Both the position numbers and the translations under genes were made by a program. A DNA stretch of 64,000 nt from Thiotrichaceae bacterium (GTDB lineage: Bacteria > Pseudomonadota > Gammaproteobacteria > Eutrophobiales > Eutrophobiaceae): positions 1-64,000 of the forward strand of contig DUBV01000050.1 of the NCBI GenBank assembly GCA_012960105.1. The letters run 5' to 3'. Below the pieces are notes generated by a model, which was given only the letters and a program-made list of their open reading frames with translations, did no database searches and had not been told where the DNA came from. This document shows, piece by piece, positions 31,819-41,039 of this stretch (position 1 is the first letter of the stretch; each line of letters opens with the position of its first letter).

Positions 31819-33228
31819 TTAACGACCATGACGACCTCCTGCTGCTGCGCGTCGTGGCGCAGCCTTATCCATTGGTTGCGGATCAAGTTCAGACACAGTC
31901 AATCTATTATCAACTAAATATTTTCTAGCAACGTGCATAACTTGTTCTGCCGTTACTGCACTAACTCGTTCAACATATTTATCTGCAAGATGATATGACA
32001 GACCAACTGTTTCTAATGTCCCTATGATCATTGCTTGATAAAAAACTGAATCTTTTTCATAAACATCACTAGAAATAACTTGCGCCTTAACGCGTTGAAG
32101 TTCGGCTTCGGAAACAGGTTTGGTTTGCAAATCAATAATCTCTTTTCTAAAAGCGACTTCCAATTCAGGAATACTTTTACCTTGAGCAGGCGTTCCAGAA
32201 AATATAAATAAATTATCTAATCGCGATACCATTCGATAACCGGCACTAGCAGATGCCGCGACTTCACTACCGCGAACCATACGACTCTCTAAACGTGCGC
32301 TATTACCACCGTCAATTATTCCCGCTAACATTTCCAATGCATACGGCTCCCAACTCCAGTTGCTATCATCTTCACTACCGGACTCTATCACCGGAGTTTT
32401 ATAAGCCATCATGAGATAAGGTAATTCAGCAGGGCGTTTTACTTTGATACGCTTTGCTCCCATTTGCTCAACTTCATTTAATACTTTCATTTCAATGGGA
32501 TCGCTTGAAGGTATTGCGCCAAAATATTCCTTGGCCAAAGTAAATACATCATCGGCAATAACATCACCAACGACAACAAGCGTGGCATTATTAGGCGCAT
32601 ACCATTTTTGATACCAGGCGCTTAAATCATCTATATTCATATTATCCAAGTCCTGCATCCAACCGATAACAGGAAAACGATAAGGACTAGTTTGGTAAGC
32701 CGTTGCCATTGCAACTTCATATAAATATGACTGCGGTTTGTCATCGGTACGCCAACGGCGTTCCTCTTTAACGACTTCTATTTCTTTTAGAAACTCTTCT
32801 TCTGGCAAAATTAAATTACGCATACGATCGGCTTCTAATTCAAAACTTATTTTCAAACGAGATTTTTCCATTGTTTGGAAATAGGTTGTGTAGTCCGCAC
32901 CGGTAAAAGCATTATCACGACCACCATTTTCTGAAATGATGCGAGAAAATTCACCCGGAGCATACAGCTGCGTACCTTTAAACATCATATGTTCCAAGGC
33001 ATGAGAAACACCGGTGATACCGTCGTGTTCATAACTACTGCCGACCTTGTACCAAACCTGCGATACAACGACTGGCGCACGATGATCTTCTTTTACCAGA
33101 AGTTTAAGTCCATTTTCGAGCATGTATTCGTGAACATTGGCAGCGGCAAGCCCTGGCGTGATTAAGGCCAAAGCTAATAAAGTGGTTTTTAGAGACATCC
33201 TGTTGTATTTCATTATTATATTTATCAC
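31819..33228 (-). CDS. M16 family metallopeptidase (catalytic)
   Basis: GVSHALEHMMFKGT (HxxEH) and inverzincin downstream Glu; signal peptide. Confidence 0.92.
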   Translation of the reverse strand: MINIIMKYNRMSLKTTLLALALITPGLAAANVHEYMLENGLKLLVKEDHRAPVVVSQVWYKVGSSYEHDGITGVSHALEHMMFKGTQLYAPGEFSRIISENGGRDNAFTGADYTTYFQTMEKSRLKISFELEADRMRNLILPEEEFLKEIEVVKEERRWRTDDKPQSYLYEVAMATAYQTSPYRFPVIGWMQDLDNMNIDDLSAWYQKWYAPNNATLVVVGDVIADDVFTLAKEYFGAIPSSDPIEMKVLNEVEQMGAKRIKVKRPAELPYLMMAYKTPVIESGSEDDSNWSWEPYALEMLAGIIDGGNSARLESRMVRGSEVAASASAGYRMVSRLDNLFIFSGTPAQGKSIPELEVAFRKEIIDLQTKPVSEAELQRVKAQVISSDVYEKDSVFYQAMIIGTLETVGLSYHLADKYVERVSAVTAEQVMHVARKYLVDNRLTVSELDPQPMDKAAPRRAAAGGRHGR

Positions 33229-33335
33229 TATTTAGGTAACTTAGAGTATATGTAGAGCGAATTTCTCTTCATGAGTTCGCTGTCAGATGATGGTAGGATA
33301 CCGCAAGTTTCACAGCATATTAAATATTTCACTTC

Positions 33336-34295
33336 GTGTTCGGTTTCAAGAAAAAAAAATCAGAAAAAGCTTCAGAGCAAACAAGCAATAGAGCTAGTCT
33401 TTCCGATCGTCTTCAACGTACTCGTACTGGTCTATTTGGCGACCTTTTTAGCCGAAACAAGTCAATTATCGACAATGCGACGCTAGAAGAGCTAGAAGAT
33501 CGCTTAATAATGGCAGATATCGGCATAAAAACGACCGATCAAGTTATCCAGCTTTTAAAAGCCGAGGTTAAAAATAATACCGACACAAACCCCCTCGAAC
33601 AACTAAAACAGGTCTTATTACCGGCACTTGAACCTGTAGAACAGGCGCTAAGCATTCCTGATAGCGCAAATAAACCTTTCTTAGTTCTAGTCATCGGCGT
33701 TAATGGTGTCGGAAAAACCACGACCATAGGTAAATTAGCTAAAAGATTTCAGAATCAAGGCAAAAGCGTCATGCTCGCTGCCGCAGATACATTTAGAGCG
33801 GCAGCAATAGAGCAATTACAAATCTGGGGCGAACGTAATGATATAACTGTCGTCGCACAGAGCCACGGCTCAGATTCAGGTGCGGTGATTTATGATGCTC
33901 TCGAATCAGCCAGAGCCAAGAATATCGATGTCTTAATTGCTGATACAGCGGGAAGACTGCACAACAAAGATAACTTGATGGAAGAAATGAAAAAAATCCA
34001 TCGACTCGGCAACAAGTTTGATCCCGACTTACAAAGAGAAGTGTTATTAGTATTAGATGCCGGAACAGGTCAAAATGCGCTGGTACAAGCAAAACAATTT
34101 AACGATAGCGTCGGTGTTGATGGTATTGTATTAACCAAGCTTGATGGAACGGCAAAAGGCGGCATTGTTTTTTCACTTGCTAATGAATTAAATATACCGA
34201 TACGCTTTATTGGTATTGGTGAACAAATTGATGATTTACGCCCGTTTAATGCTTCTGAATTTATTGATGCCTTACTAGTAAACGATAAAGAATAA
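33336..34295 (+). CDS. ftsY: Signal recognition particle receptor FtsY
   Basis: GVNGVGKTTTIGKLAKRF, AADTFRAAAIEQL, DTAGRLHNK, TKLDGTAKGG; GTG start. Confidence 0.95.
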   Translation: MFGFKKKKSEKASEQTSNRASLSDRLQRTRTGLFGDLFSRNKSIIDNATLEELEDRLIMADIGIKTTDQVIQLLKAEVKNNTDTNPLEQLKQVLLPALEPVEQALSIPDSANKPFLVLVIGVNGVGKTTTIGKLAKRFQNQGKSVMLAAADTFRAAAIEQLQIWGERNDITVVAQSHGSDSGAVIYDALESARAKNIDVLIADTAGRLHNKDNLMEEMKKIHRLGNKFDPDLQREVLLVLDAGTGQNALVQAKQFNDSVGVDGIVLTKLDGTAKGGIVFSLANELNIPIRFIGIGEQIDDLRPFNASEFIDALLVNDKE

Positions 34296-34996
34296 TGATC
34301 AGATTTACTAACGTTAATATGACTTATGCGGATGGCAACGAAGCCTTACGCAATCTCAATCTACACATTGCTCAAGGCGCAATGGTCTATATCACCGGTC
34401 GTTCCGGCGCGGGCAAAAGTACCTTATTACGTTTGATTGCATTAATTGATCGCCACACTCGTGGACAAATTATTATTAACGGTCAAAACCTTGATCGTGT
34501 ACGCAACAACCGTATTCCATTATTCAGACGTCATATTGGTTTTATGTTTCAAGATCATCGTCTGCTACAAGATCGTACTGTGTTTGATAATGTCGGCTTA
34601 CCTTTAGTAATTGCCGGTTACCGTCATCAGGAAATTCGCAAGCGTGTACAAGCCGCATTAGACAAGGTTAGTCTGTTACCAAAGATAAATAGTTACCCTA
34701 TGTCTCTCTCTGGTGGCGAACAACAACGCGTTGGTGTTGCACGCGCGGTAGTACATCGGCCCGCTATATTGCTTGCCGATGAACCAACCGGAAACCTAGA
34801 TCCAGCCTTGTCCTGGGACACGATGAAACTATTTGAACAGTTTAACCAGGTTGGTGTGACGGTACTAATAGCTAGTCACGATCTGGATATGATCAAGCGC
34901 TTACAAAAACGCATCATCACTTTAAAATCAGGTCGCATATTAACGCATGCCGGAACGCCAATGGAAAAACAAGCGCAGACTAATGAAACCGGTTAA
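34295..34996 (+). CDS. ftsE: Cell division ATP-binding protein FtsE
   Basis: GRSGAGKSTLLRLI, LSGGEQQRVGVARA, LLADEPTGNLDP. Confidence 0.94.
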   Translation: MIRFTNVNMTYADGNEALRNLNLHIAQGAMVYITGRSGAGKSTLLRLIALIDRHTRGQIIINGQNLDRVRNNRIPLFRRHIGFMFQDHRLLQDRTVFDNVGLPLVIAGYRHQEIRKRVQAALDKVSLLPKINSYPMSLSGGEQQRVGVARAVVHRPAILLADEPTGNLDPALSWDTMKLFEQFNQVGVTVLIASHDLDMIKRLQKRIITLKSGRILTHAGTPMEKQAQTNETG

Positions 34997-35966
34997 TAAA
35001 AGAAAAAATACGCGTCCAAATACAAGTTTTAAAAGCGAATTAAAACGTCGCTTTGATATGTGGCTGTTACAACACTTACAGGCGTTTATCTTTAGCCTAG
35101 GCCAATTCGCTAAATATCCTTTAAGCAGCCTTTTAACAAGCGCTGTCATAGGTATTTCACTCGCACTACCCGCCAGTTTTTATATGTTGTTTGATAATGT
35201 TCGTTTCGTATCTTCAAGTTGGGATGGTTCCGTACAAGTCACTTTGTTTTTACAAACAGAGATAAATGATGAACAAGCGGCAACATTCGCAAACAAACTA
35301 AAAGACAATAAAAATATTAACGAAACCACTTTTATTAAACGTGCCGATGCATTGGCCGAATATCAAAAACTTTCCGGCTTCGCAGATGCGCTTAATGCAT
35401 TAGACGAAAACCCATTGCCGAATGTTATTTTAGTTAAGCCTGAGCTCAACAATATTAACGAGTCTGATACGGAAGCGTTAATCAAAGAACTCGAGGCCAT
35501 GCCCGAAGTCGATGCGGCACAATACGACAGCCAGTGGTTCAAACGTTTACTGTATTTACTCGATATTGTTAATCGAGTCATCATCATTCTATCGACACTG
35601 TTGGCTGTTGGCGTATTACTGATTATTGGCAATACCATCCGTTTATCTATCTATAACCGTCGCGCTGAAATAGAAATAACCAAACTCTTTGGCGGTACAG
35701 ATAGTTTCATCCAAAGACCCTTCTTATACAGCGGCCTTTGGTACGGTGCGTTTGGAGGCATCATTGCCTGGCTATTAATTGGCATTTCCATGCAACTACT
35801 CCGAGGACCGGTAAAACAGCTCGCTAACCTGTACGCGAGTGATTTTCAGCTCATAGGTCTCGGTTTCTTCAATTCTCTACTTCTAGTTGGAACAGGCATT
35901 GCTTTAGGCCTATTCGGCTCTTGGATCTCTGTAAAACGCCATTTGCGTGATATAGACCCTGTATAA
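34983..35966 (+). CDS. ftsX: Cell division protein FtsX
   Basis: Overlaps ftsE; FtsX TM topology, LFGGTDSFIQRPFLYSGLWYGAFGG. Confidence 0.93.
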   Translation: MKPVNKRKNTRPNTSFKSELKRRFDMWLLQHLQAFIFSLGQFAKYPLSSLLTSAVIGISLALPASFYMLFDNVRFVSSSWDGSVQVTLFLQTEINDEQAATFANKLKDNKNINETTFIKRADALAEYQKLSGFADALNALDENPLPNVILVKPELNNINESDTEALIKELEAMPEVDAAQYDSQWFKRLLYLLDIVNRVIIILSTLLAVGVLLIIGNTIRLSIYNRRAEIEITKLFGGTDSFIQRPFLYSGLWYGAFGGIIAWLLIGISMQLLRGPVKQLANLYASDFQLIGLGFFNSLLLVGTGIALGLFGSWISVKRHLRDIDPV

Positions 35967-36021
35967 AGCCTTATATTTATCAATAACTTAGACAATAAGC
36001 TAAATTGAACTTTCCAAACTA

Positions 36022-36048
36022 TTAGCACTCATACTCTTGGAGTGCTAA
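36022..36048. promoter_or_regulatory. CIRCE element (HrcA operator) upstream of rpoH
   Basis: TTAGCACTC-ATACTCTTG-GAGTGCTAA: exact CIRCE consensus arms with 9-nt spacer, 41 bp upstream of the rpoH ATG. Confidence 0.88.
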
Positions 36049-36089
36049 AATTAACCCTAATAAAGCTGGTTTAAGGGAAGGAAAAGTTT

Positions 36090-36938
36090 ATGAATCAACT
36101 TACAAATCTACAATTCGCATTACCGACAGGCTCAATTGAGAGCTATATCTCGTCGGTCAATCAAGTGCCTATCCTGTCTTTGGAAGAAGAGCAGGTTCTC
36201 GCTCGACGTTTCCGCGCAGAAGAAGATATCGAAGCAGCGCGTCAATTAGTCATGTCGCATCTACGTTTTGTCGTAAAGATTGCTCGTGGCTATAGCGGCT
36301 ATGGTTTACAACAAGCGGACTTGATTCAAGAAGGCAATGTCGGACTGATGAAAGCGGTAAAACGCTTCGATCCAGGCGTAGGCGTACGACTGGTATCTTT
36401 CGCCGTACATTGGGTACGCGCTGAAATGCACGAATTCATTCTGAAAAATTGGCGCATCGTTAAAATTGCGACAACCAAAGCACAACGTAAATTGTTCTTT
36501 AACATTCGTTCATCAAAAAAACGTTTAGGTTGGTTAAACCAACAAGAGATCAAAGACGTTGCTGAAACGCTAGGCGTCAAAGCCAGCGAAGTTGTTGAAA
36601 TGGAAAAACGCATGAGCAACTACGATGCCGCTTTTGATGGCGCAGCAAGTGATGACGATGAAGAGTCAATTCATGCACCGGCTTTTTATGTAGAAAATAA
36701 AAACGCAGGCCCAGAAGAGTTAATCGAAACAGCGCAGCTTAATGAACAAAACCAAGACTCATTACACAAAGCAATTGCATTGTTAGATGACCGAAGCAAA
36801 GACATTATCGCTAAACGTTGGTTAGCCGAAGAAAAATCAACACTGCATGAACTCGCGGCAGTACACAGCGTCTCAGCAGAACGTATAAGACAAATAGAAA
36901 GTAACGCAATGAAGAAATTGCGGGAAGCAATCACGTAA
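36090..36938 (+). CDS. rpoH: RNA polymerase heat-shock sigma factor RpoH (sigma-32)
   Basis: SLEEEQVLARRF, LVMSHLRFVVKIARGYSGYGLQQADLIQEGNVGLMKAVKRFDP, RWLAEEKSTLHELAAVHSVSAERIRQIE; ftsYEX-rpoH synteny. Confidence 0.97.
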   Translation: MNQLTNLQFALPTGSIESYISSVNQVPILSLEEEQVLARRFRAEEDIEAARQLVMSHLRFVVKIARGYSGYGLQQADLIQEGNVGLMKAVKRFDPGVGVRLVSFAVHWVRAEMHEFILKNWRIVKIATTKAQRKLFFNIRSSKKRLGWLNQQEIKDVAETLGVKASEVVEMEKRMSNYDAAFDGAASDDDEESIHAPAFYVENKNAGPEELIETAQLNEQNQDSLHKAIALLDDRSKDIIAKRWLAEEKSTLHELAAVHSVSAERIRQIESNAMKKLREAIT

Positions 36939-36989
36939 ACATTACAAACTTGATACAGGACGAATCAAGGATGATTAATAAAATATACA

Positions 36990-37014
36990 AATGGCCCTTC
37001 GGGGCCATTTTTTT
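36990..37014 (+). terminator. Rho-independent terminator after rpoH
   Basis: AATGGCCC-TTCG-GGGCCATTTTTTT. Confidence 0.92.
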
Positions 37015-37099
37015 GTAATGAATAATGTCCACTTTTAGTAAATGTTATATCAAGTTGTGCTACTTTCGGCTCAACTTCATCTGCTACAAGACAATGCGC

Positions 37100-37363
37100 T
37101 TAATTGCCGTTCTTCGATATGTACTGTTCGGCATAATAGAGTGCGTTTTGCATATCCGCCGGATCATTAAAATTTCGTGTTCCCCTTCGCTCAAAGATGA
37201 TTAATTTGGTACCAGAGGACAAAGCTTTATTTACCTCCTTGACGTTCACGCGCGCTTGGGAACAAAGGGTTGCTCTATTACTGACATTGGCTAGATCTTG
37301 TTGCTGACCCGTCTGAATGATATCCGCATCGTCTAATATTTGAAGGCATGTTCGTCTCCTTAG
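37100..37363 (-). pseudogene. Possible decayed gene or frameshifted small ORF
   Basis: Stop-free minus frame without a convincing start codon: ...CLQILDDADIIQTGQQQDLANVSNRATLCSQARVNVKEVNKALSSGTKLIIFERRGTRNFNDPADMQNALYYAEQYISKNGN*. Confidence 0.4.
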
Positions 37364-37899
37364 TCAGCCAATTGATCACGGTCAATATGGAAAAAGAACC
37401 CTATTATGACCCTCATGGGCGACCAAGAATTGCAAAGTTAAGAACATAGCAGAAGAAAAATCCGAGGATATAGATGCTCACGCCGTAGGAGCAATAGGTT
37501 TGCTGCGCTGACTGAGACATTTCAAACTTCGAGCACACCATGTTGCCAGAGTTCACACTGCCATTCGTCATAGTCACTTCCTCGAGTCTTATCTGAACGT
37601 CTGCTGACTAAGCTTAGCAATCATTCGAGAACTTATCTATACATCCCTAATTTATAACGGTTTTTCAATTTTCTGACTACTTTTCCAGAAACAAGGCGCC
37701 TTGTAATCAGCGCCATGAAAATGAAGCTATCAATACTCCTGTCTTTGAACTTATTTTTACTCCCAAAACCGCTTCAAAATTATCATATAATTTCAATGAT
37801 CTGGATTAAAAGTATCAGAAAAATAGACATTTTATGCCTATAATTGCTTATGTACGCGTCCGTCAATGGACTACTCAATAAAAAGCAAGAGGAGTTATT

Positions 37900-38469
37900 A
37901 TGAAACTACTCAGACATTATTTTATAAGTGATAATTTGGACGATTTGGAAGTCTTTGAGGAACAGCTGGAAGCATGCGGCGTAACTACCCCTCAAATCCA
38001 CGTGCTAAGTAAGCATGATACGGAAATAGCACATCATGATCATTTGAACTATGTTCAGTCATTTATGAAAAAGGATGTTGTTCACTCCACCGAAGTTGGT
38101 GCCGTGGTTGGCGTTTGCCTAGCTATACTTTCTCTTATAGTTGCCAATCTTTTTGGCTGGACTGATTCACCGGCGGGCTGGATTCCATTTATCTTTCTAG
38201 CCATCATTTTGTTGGGTTTTTGTACTTGGGAAGGAGGTCTGATTGGTATGGAAAGGCCCAACTTTCACTTTGCGCGTTTTGCAGATGCACTGAAAGCGGA
38301 TAAGCACATATTCTTTATTGATCTGGAACCGAATCAAGAAGAGATCCTGACTCAGGTGATACAGAAACATTCGCAAGTGGAGCTAGCTGGAACAGGAGCG
38401 GCAACGCCCAACTGGTTGATCGCGCTGGAAAATAGAGTACCTTATTTCTTTAAGCACACGTTTCCCTAG
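37900..38469 (+). CDS. Conserved hypothetical membrane protein (two TM)
   Basis: AAGAGGAG ribosome binding site; 189 aa, two hydrophobic segments with flanking soluble regions. Confidence 0.75.
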   Translation: MKLLRHYFISDNLDDLEVFEEQLEACGVTTPQIHVLSKHDTEIAHHDHLNYVQSFMKKDVVHSTEVGAVVGVCLAILSLIVANLFGWTDSPAGWIPFIFLAIILLGFCTWEGGLIGMERPNFHFARFADALKADKHIFFIDLEPNQEEILTQVIQKHSQVELAGTGAATPNWLIALENRVPYFFKHTFP

Positions 38470-38637
38470 TAGAAAAGAAATCGTCATTGTTTAAAGAGGT
38501 GTTTGGCTGTTTTAATCTATAGTCTGGGTAAGAACCTGGAAAACGGATCGATCCGCGTCTCTGTCAAAATTTTAGCACTCGCTTCCATGTGAGTGACTGG
38601 GTGTCGCCTAAAGCGCCTACTGTTGGTGCTCGCTGTA

Positions 38638-39180
38638 TTATTTATCCAGCTTCGTCATCTTCGAACCTTCCAATGTCAGGTTGTACATCAAACCTTTATT
38701 ACTAAAGACAAAGCCAACGATAGGATCATCGTAGTTAACGCTGTTGATATCTTTACCTACGCCTAATTCAACCAAGGCAACTGAACCATCGACACCGGCT
38801 TCCCAACCATCGCTTTTACGAAATTTATCCAAAGCACTTTTCTTTAAGAATATTAATACGACGGTTTTAAATTGTGCGCCTAGTTGAAAACCAATAGAAG
38901 CAGCAGCGGTACTGTAGTAACCAACCGTTTTACCTTTGATTAACATCGCACCTTCACCATATTCACCACCGATACCAAAGCCTGCTTTGATGACATCAGG
39001 GAAGACTAATACTGCTTCTGATTTTGCCAAAAATTTCTCTGCGCCATTAACTTCCATTTTAAATTTTTTCATCGCGGCTTCTACGTTGATATCAATTTCT
39101 AATGAAGAAGCTGCGTAAGATGTATTTATCGATAAGATAAGTACAGATAACAAGATTATTAGTTTACTGAATATTTTCAT
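38638..39180 (-). CDS. SYLF/YSC84-domain lipid-binding protein
   Basis: Signal peptide; AEAVLVFPDVIKAGFGIGGEYGEGAMLIKGKTVGYYSTAAASIGFQLGAQ. Confidence 0.87.
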   Translation of the reverse strand: MKIFSKLIILLSVLILSINTSYAASSLEIDINVEAAMKKFKMEVNGAEKFLAKSEAVLVFPDVIKAGFGIGGEYGEGAMLIKGKTVGYYSTAAASIGFQLGAQFKTVVLIFLKKSALDKFRKSDGWEAGVDGSVALVELGVGKDINSVNYDDPIVGFVFSNKGLMYNLTLEGSKMTKLDK

Positions 39181-39352
39181 ATTAGATTCTCCTTGAGATT
39201 CGGTTCTATACTTGCCTATATCTTTGTATTGTATTTTGAACTAAAAATAACGTGATTCAAAGAAATTCACACTAGACAAGAACACATTTGAGAACTTGTT
39301 CCTCATTTGTTTTCCTGCGGAGAACAATAAGGAAATATCGAGGAAACGGACT

Positions 39353-39853
39353 ATGGCTAAAATTGATAATAGCTTCACCATTTCTCATGAATTTGATGCA
39401 TCTGTCGAGAAAGTATACGACGCATGGACTAAGGTTGAGCAACTTAAACTATGGATTGCACCTAAGGGCTATTCTATCTATTTTGCTGAATCCGACATTG
39501 TCGCGGGTGGCGTCAGTCATTACTGCATGACCTCTTCAATCGGCCTTGAAATATGGGGTATTTCTTTCTACAAAGACTTTATTCCTCCAGCTAAACTTTC
39601 CTTTACACAATGCTACTCCAATGAGAAAGGAGGCATCGAGCCACACCCAATGATTAAAGACTTTCCTATCGAAATACTCACTACAGTGATGTTAGATGAA
39701 AAGAATGATAAGACTATTCTTAATCTAATCTGGGAACCCAAAAATGCCAGTCTGGAACAGATTACCCGTTTTTCTGATGAAACTTTTGAGTTGAGTCAGG
39801 AATGGGGCGCCACTTTTGAACATCTAGCTGACTTTTTAGCTAGCAAAAAATAG
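39353..39853 (+). CDS. SRPBCC/AHSA1 domain protein
   Basis: FTISHEFDASVEKVYDAWTKVEQLKLWIAPKGYS; C-terminal WGATFEHLADFLA; ATG at 39353 after AGGAAACGG. Confidence 0.82.
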   Translation: MAKIDNSFTISHEFDASVEKVYDAWTKVEQLKLWIAPKGYSIYFAESDIVAGGVSHYCMTSSIGLEIWGISFYKDFIPPAKLSFTQCYSNEKGGIEPHPMIKDFPIEILTTVMLDEKNDKTILNLIWEPKNASLEQITRFSDETFELSQEWGATFEHLADFLASKK

Positions 39854-39891
39854 ATTTTAATATTATTACATATCAAATAAGAGGATAAATC

Positions 39892-40548
39892 ATGATTAAA
39901 CTTTATGGTTTTGAACTATCATTTCCGGTAAATAGAGTTCGCTTATGCCTAAATGCGATGGAAGTCGAATATGAATTTATTCGAATTAATCCACTTGCCG
40001 GGGAAAACCAAACGGATGATTACCTAAAGATCAATCCTGGCGCCAAGATACCGACGATAGATGATAATGGTTATACCCTGTTTGAAAGTAATGCCATCAT
40101 GAAGTATCTGTGTCGAAAATATAAATCTGATTTTTACCCCGATGGTATTAAAGTACAGGCGGATGTAGATAAATGGCTAGACTATATCGCCATTCATCTT
40201 GGCAATGGTTATGGCAAGGTTCTATTTAATAAATTTCTTGCTAAGCTTGTCGGCGCAGAGGTTGATGAACAATCATTGAAGGATGGCTATAGTTTTATTG
40301 AACGCTATCTCGGCATTATTGACCAGCAATTGGCAACTTCGACTTTTGTTACTGGCGATACTATGACCATTGCTGATTTCTGCCTGCTCTCTACCGTTGA
40401 CCCTTCTGAAGCTATAGAGATTAATATGAATGATTACCCCAACGTTAAAGCGTGGCAAACTAAACTTATAAAAGAATCTTTTTATACCGACATGCATGTT
40501 TCATTTGTTACAACTTTCGAAGATCTTAAACCGTTACTGGAAAAGTAA
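39892..40548 (+). CDS. Glutathione S-transferase family protein
   Basis: PVNRVRLCLNAMEVEYEFIRINPLAGENQTDDYLKINPGAKIPTIDDNGYTLFESNAIMKYLCRKY. Confidence 0.9.
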   Translation: MIKLYGFELSFPVNRVRLCLNAMEVEYEFIRINPLAGENQTDDYLKINPGAKIPTIDDNGYTLFESNAIMKYLCRKYKSDFYPDGIKVQADVDKWLDYIAIHLGNGYGKVLFNKFLAKLVGAEVDEQSLKDGYSFIERYLGIIDQQLATSTFVTGDTMTIADFCLLSTVDPSEAIEINMNDYPNVKAWQTKLIKESFYTDMHVSFVTTFEDLKPLLEK

Positions 40549-40677
40549 TAATCAGAAGGTCTAAATATACCTGTTTTTATACCAGGACTATTTGCTAACG
40601 GTGCGGCTAGTGACTTTTGAGCAGATTTATTACTAAGTTCTTTTATCTTTTGTTTATTCATGTTTCAACAAGATAAA

Positions 40678-41033
40678 AACCCAGGGCCTAAGCCTCATCT
40701 GTTTTTTGGCATGGGGATGAATCTTCCGGTGTTAGTGTACATTGGATAGACGAGGGCGTTGATACAGGAGCATTGGTTGCGAGACGGTCGTTTGTAATAA
40801 AGCCTGGAATGACCCAACAACGTGTACTGACAATAACTGCTATCATAGGCGCAAGATTATTAAAACGAATAGGGCAAAATTTATTATCAGGACAGATGCC
40901 TGATACTATAGAGGTAAATATCCAGAAGGCTTCTTACTAGCCTATGCTAGGCAATAATGACTTTAACGAATATTTTAAAACTCGTCGTGTTTTTAGAATT
41001 CGTGATCTACTACGATACATACTTAAAATCTGA
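40678..41033 (+). pseudogene. Remnant of a formyltransferase-domain protein gene
   Basis: NPGPKPHLFF (frame 1), then after loss of one T in a T6 tract FWHGDESSGVSVHWIDEGVDTGALVARRSFVIKPGMTQQRVL...; in-frame TAG at 40938; continues DFNEYFKTRRVFRIRDLLRYILKI*. Confidence 0.68.
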
Positions 41034-41039
41034 CAATAT

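Noticed and set aside
31581-31886. N-terminal extension of the M16 peptidase ORF (starting at 31886)
   Set aside because: The extension reads through the MITE-like repeat and into the upstream peptidase gene; a normal signal peptide begins at MLKVIVTLLLF (31580).
38541-38560. Palindrome CGGATCGATCCG
   Set aside because: Short perfect palindrome without repeated copies or nearby partner; expected by chance at this length scale.
38572-38600. Second CIRCE-like sequence (TTAGCACTC-N10-GAGTGACTGG)
   Set aside because: Right arm is degenerate, spacer is 10 nt, and it lies between the 3' ends of convergent genes, so a promoter operator role is unlikely.
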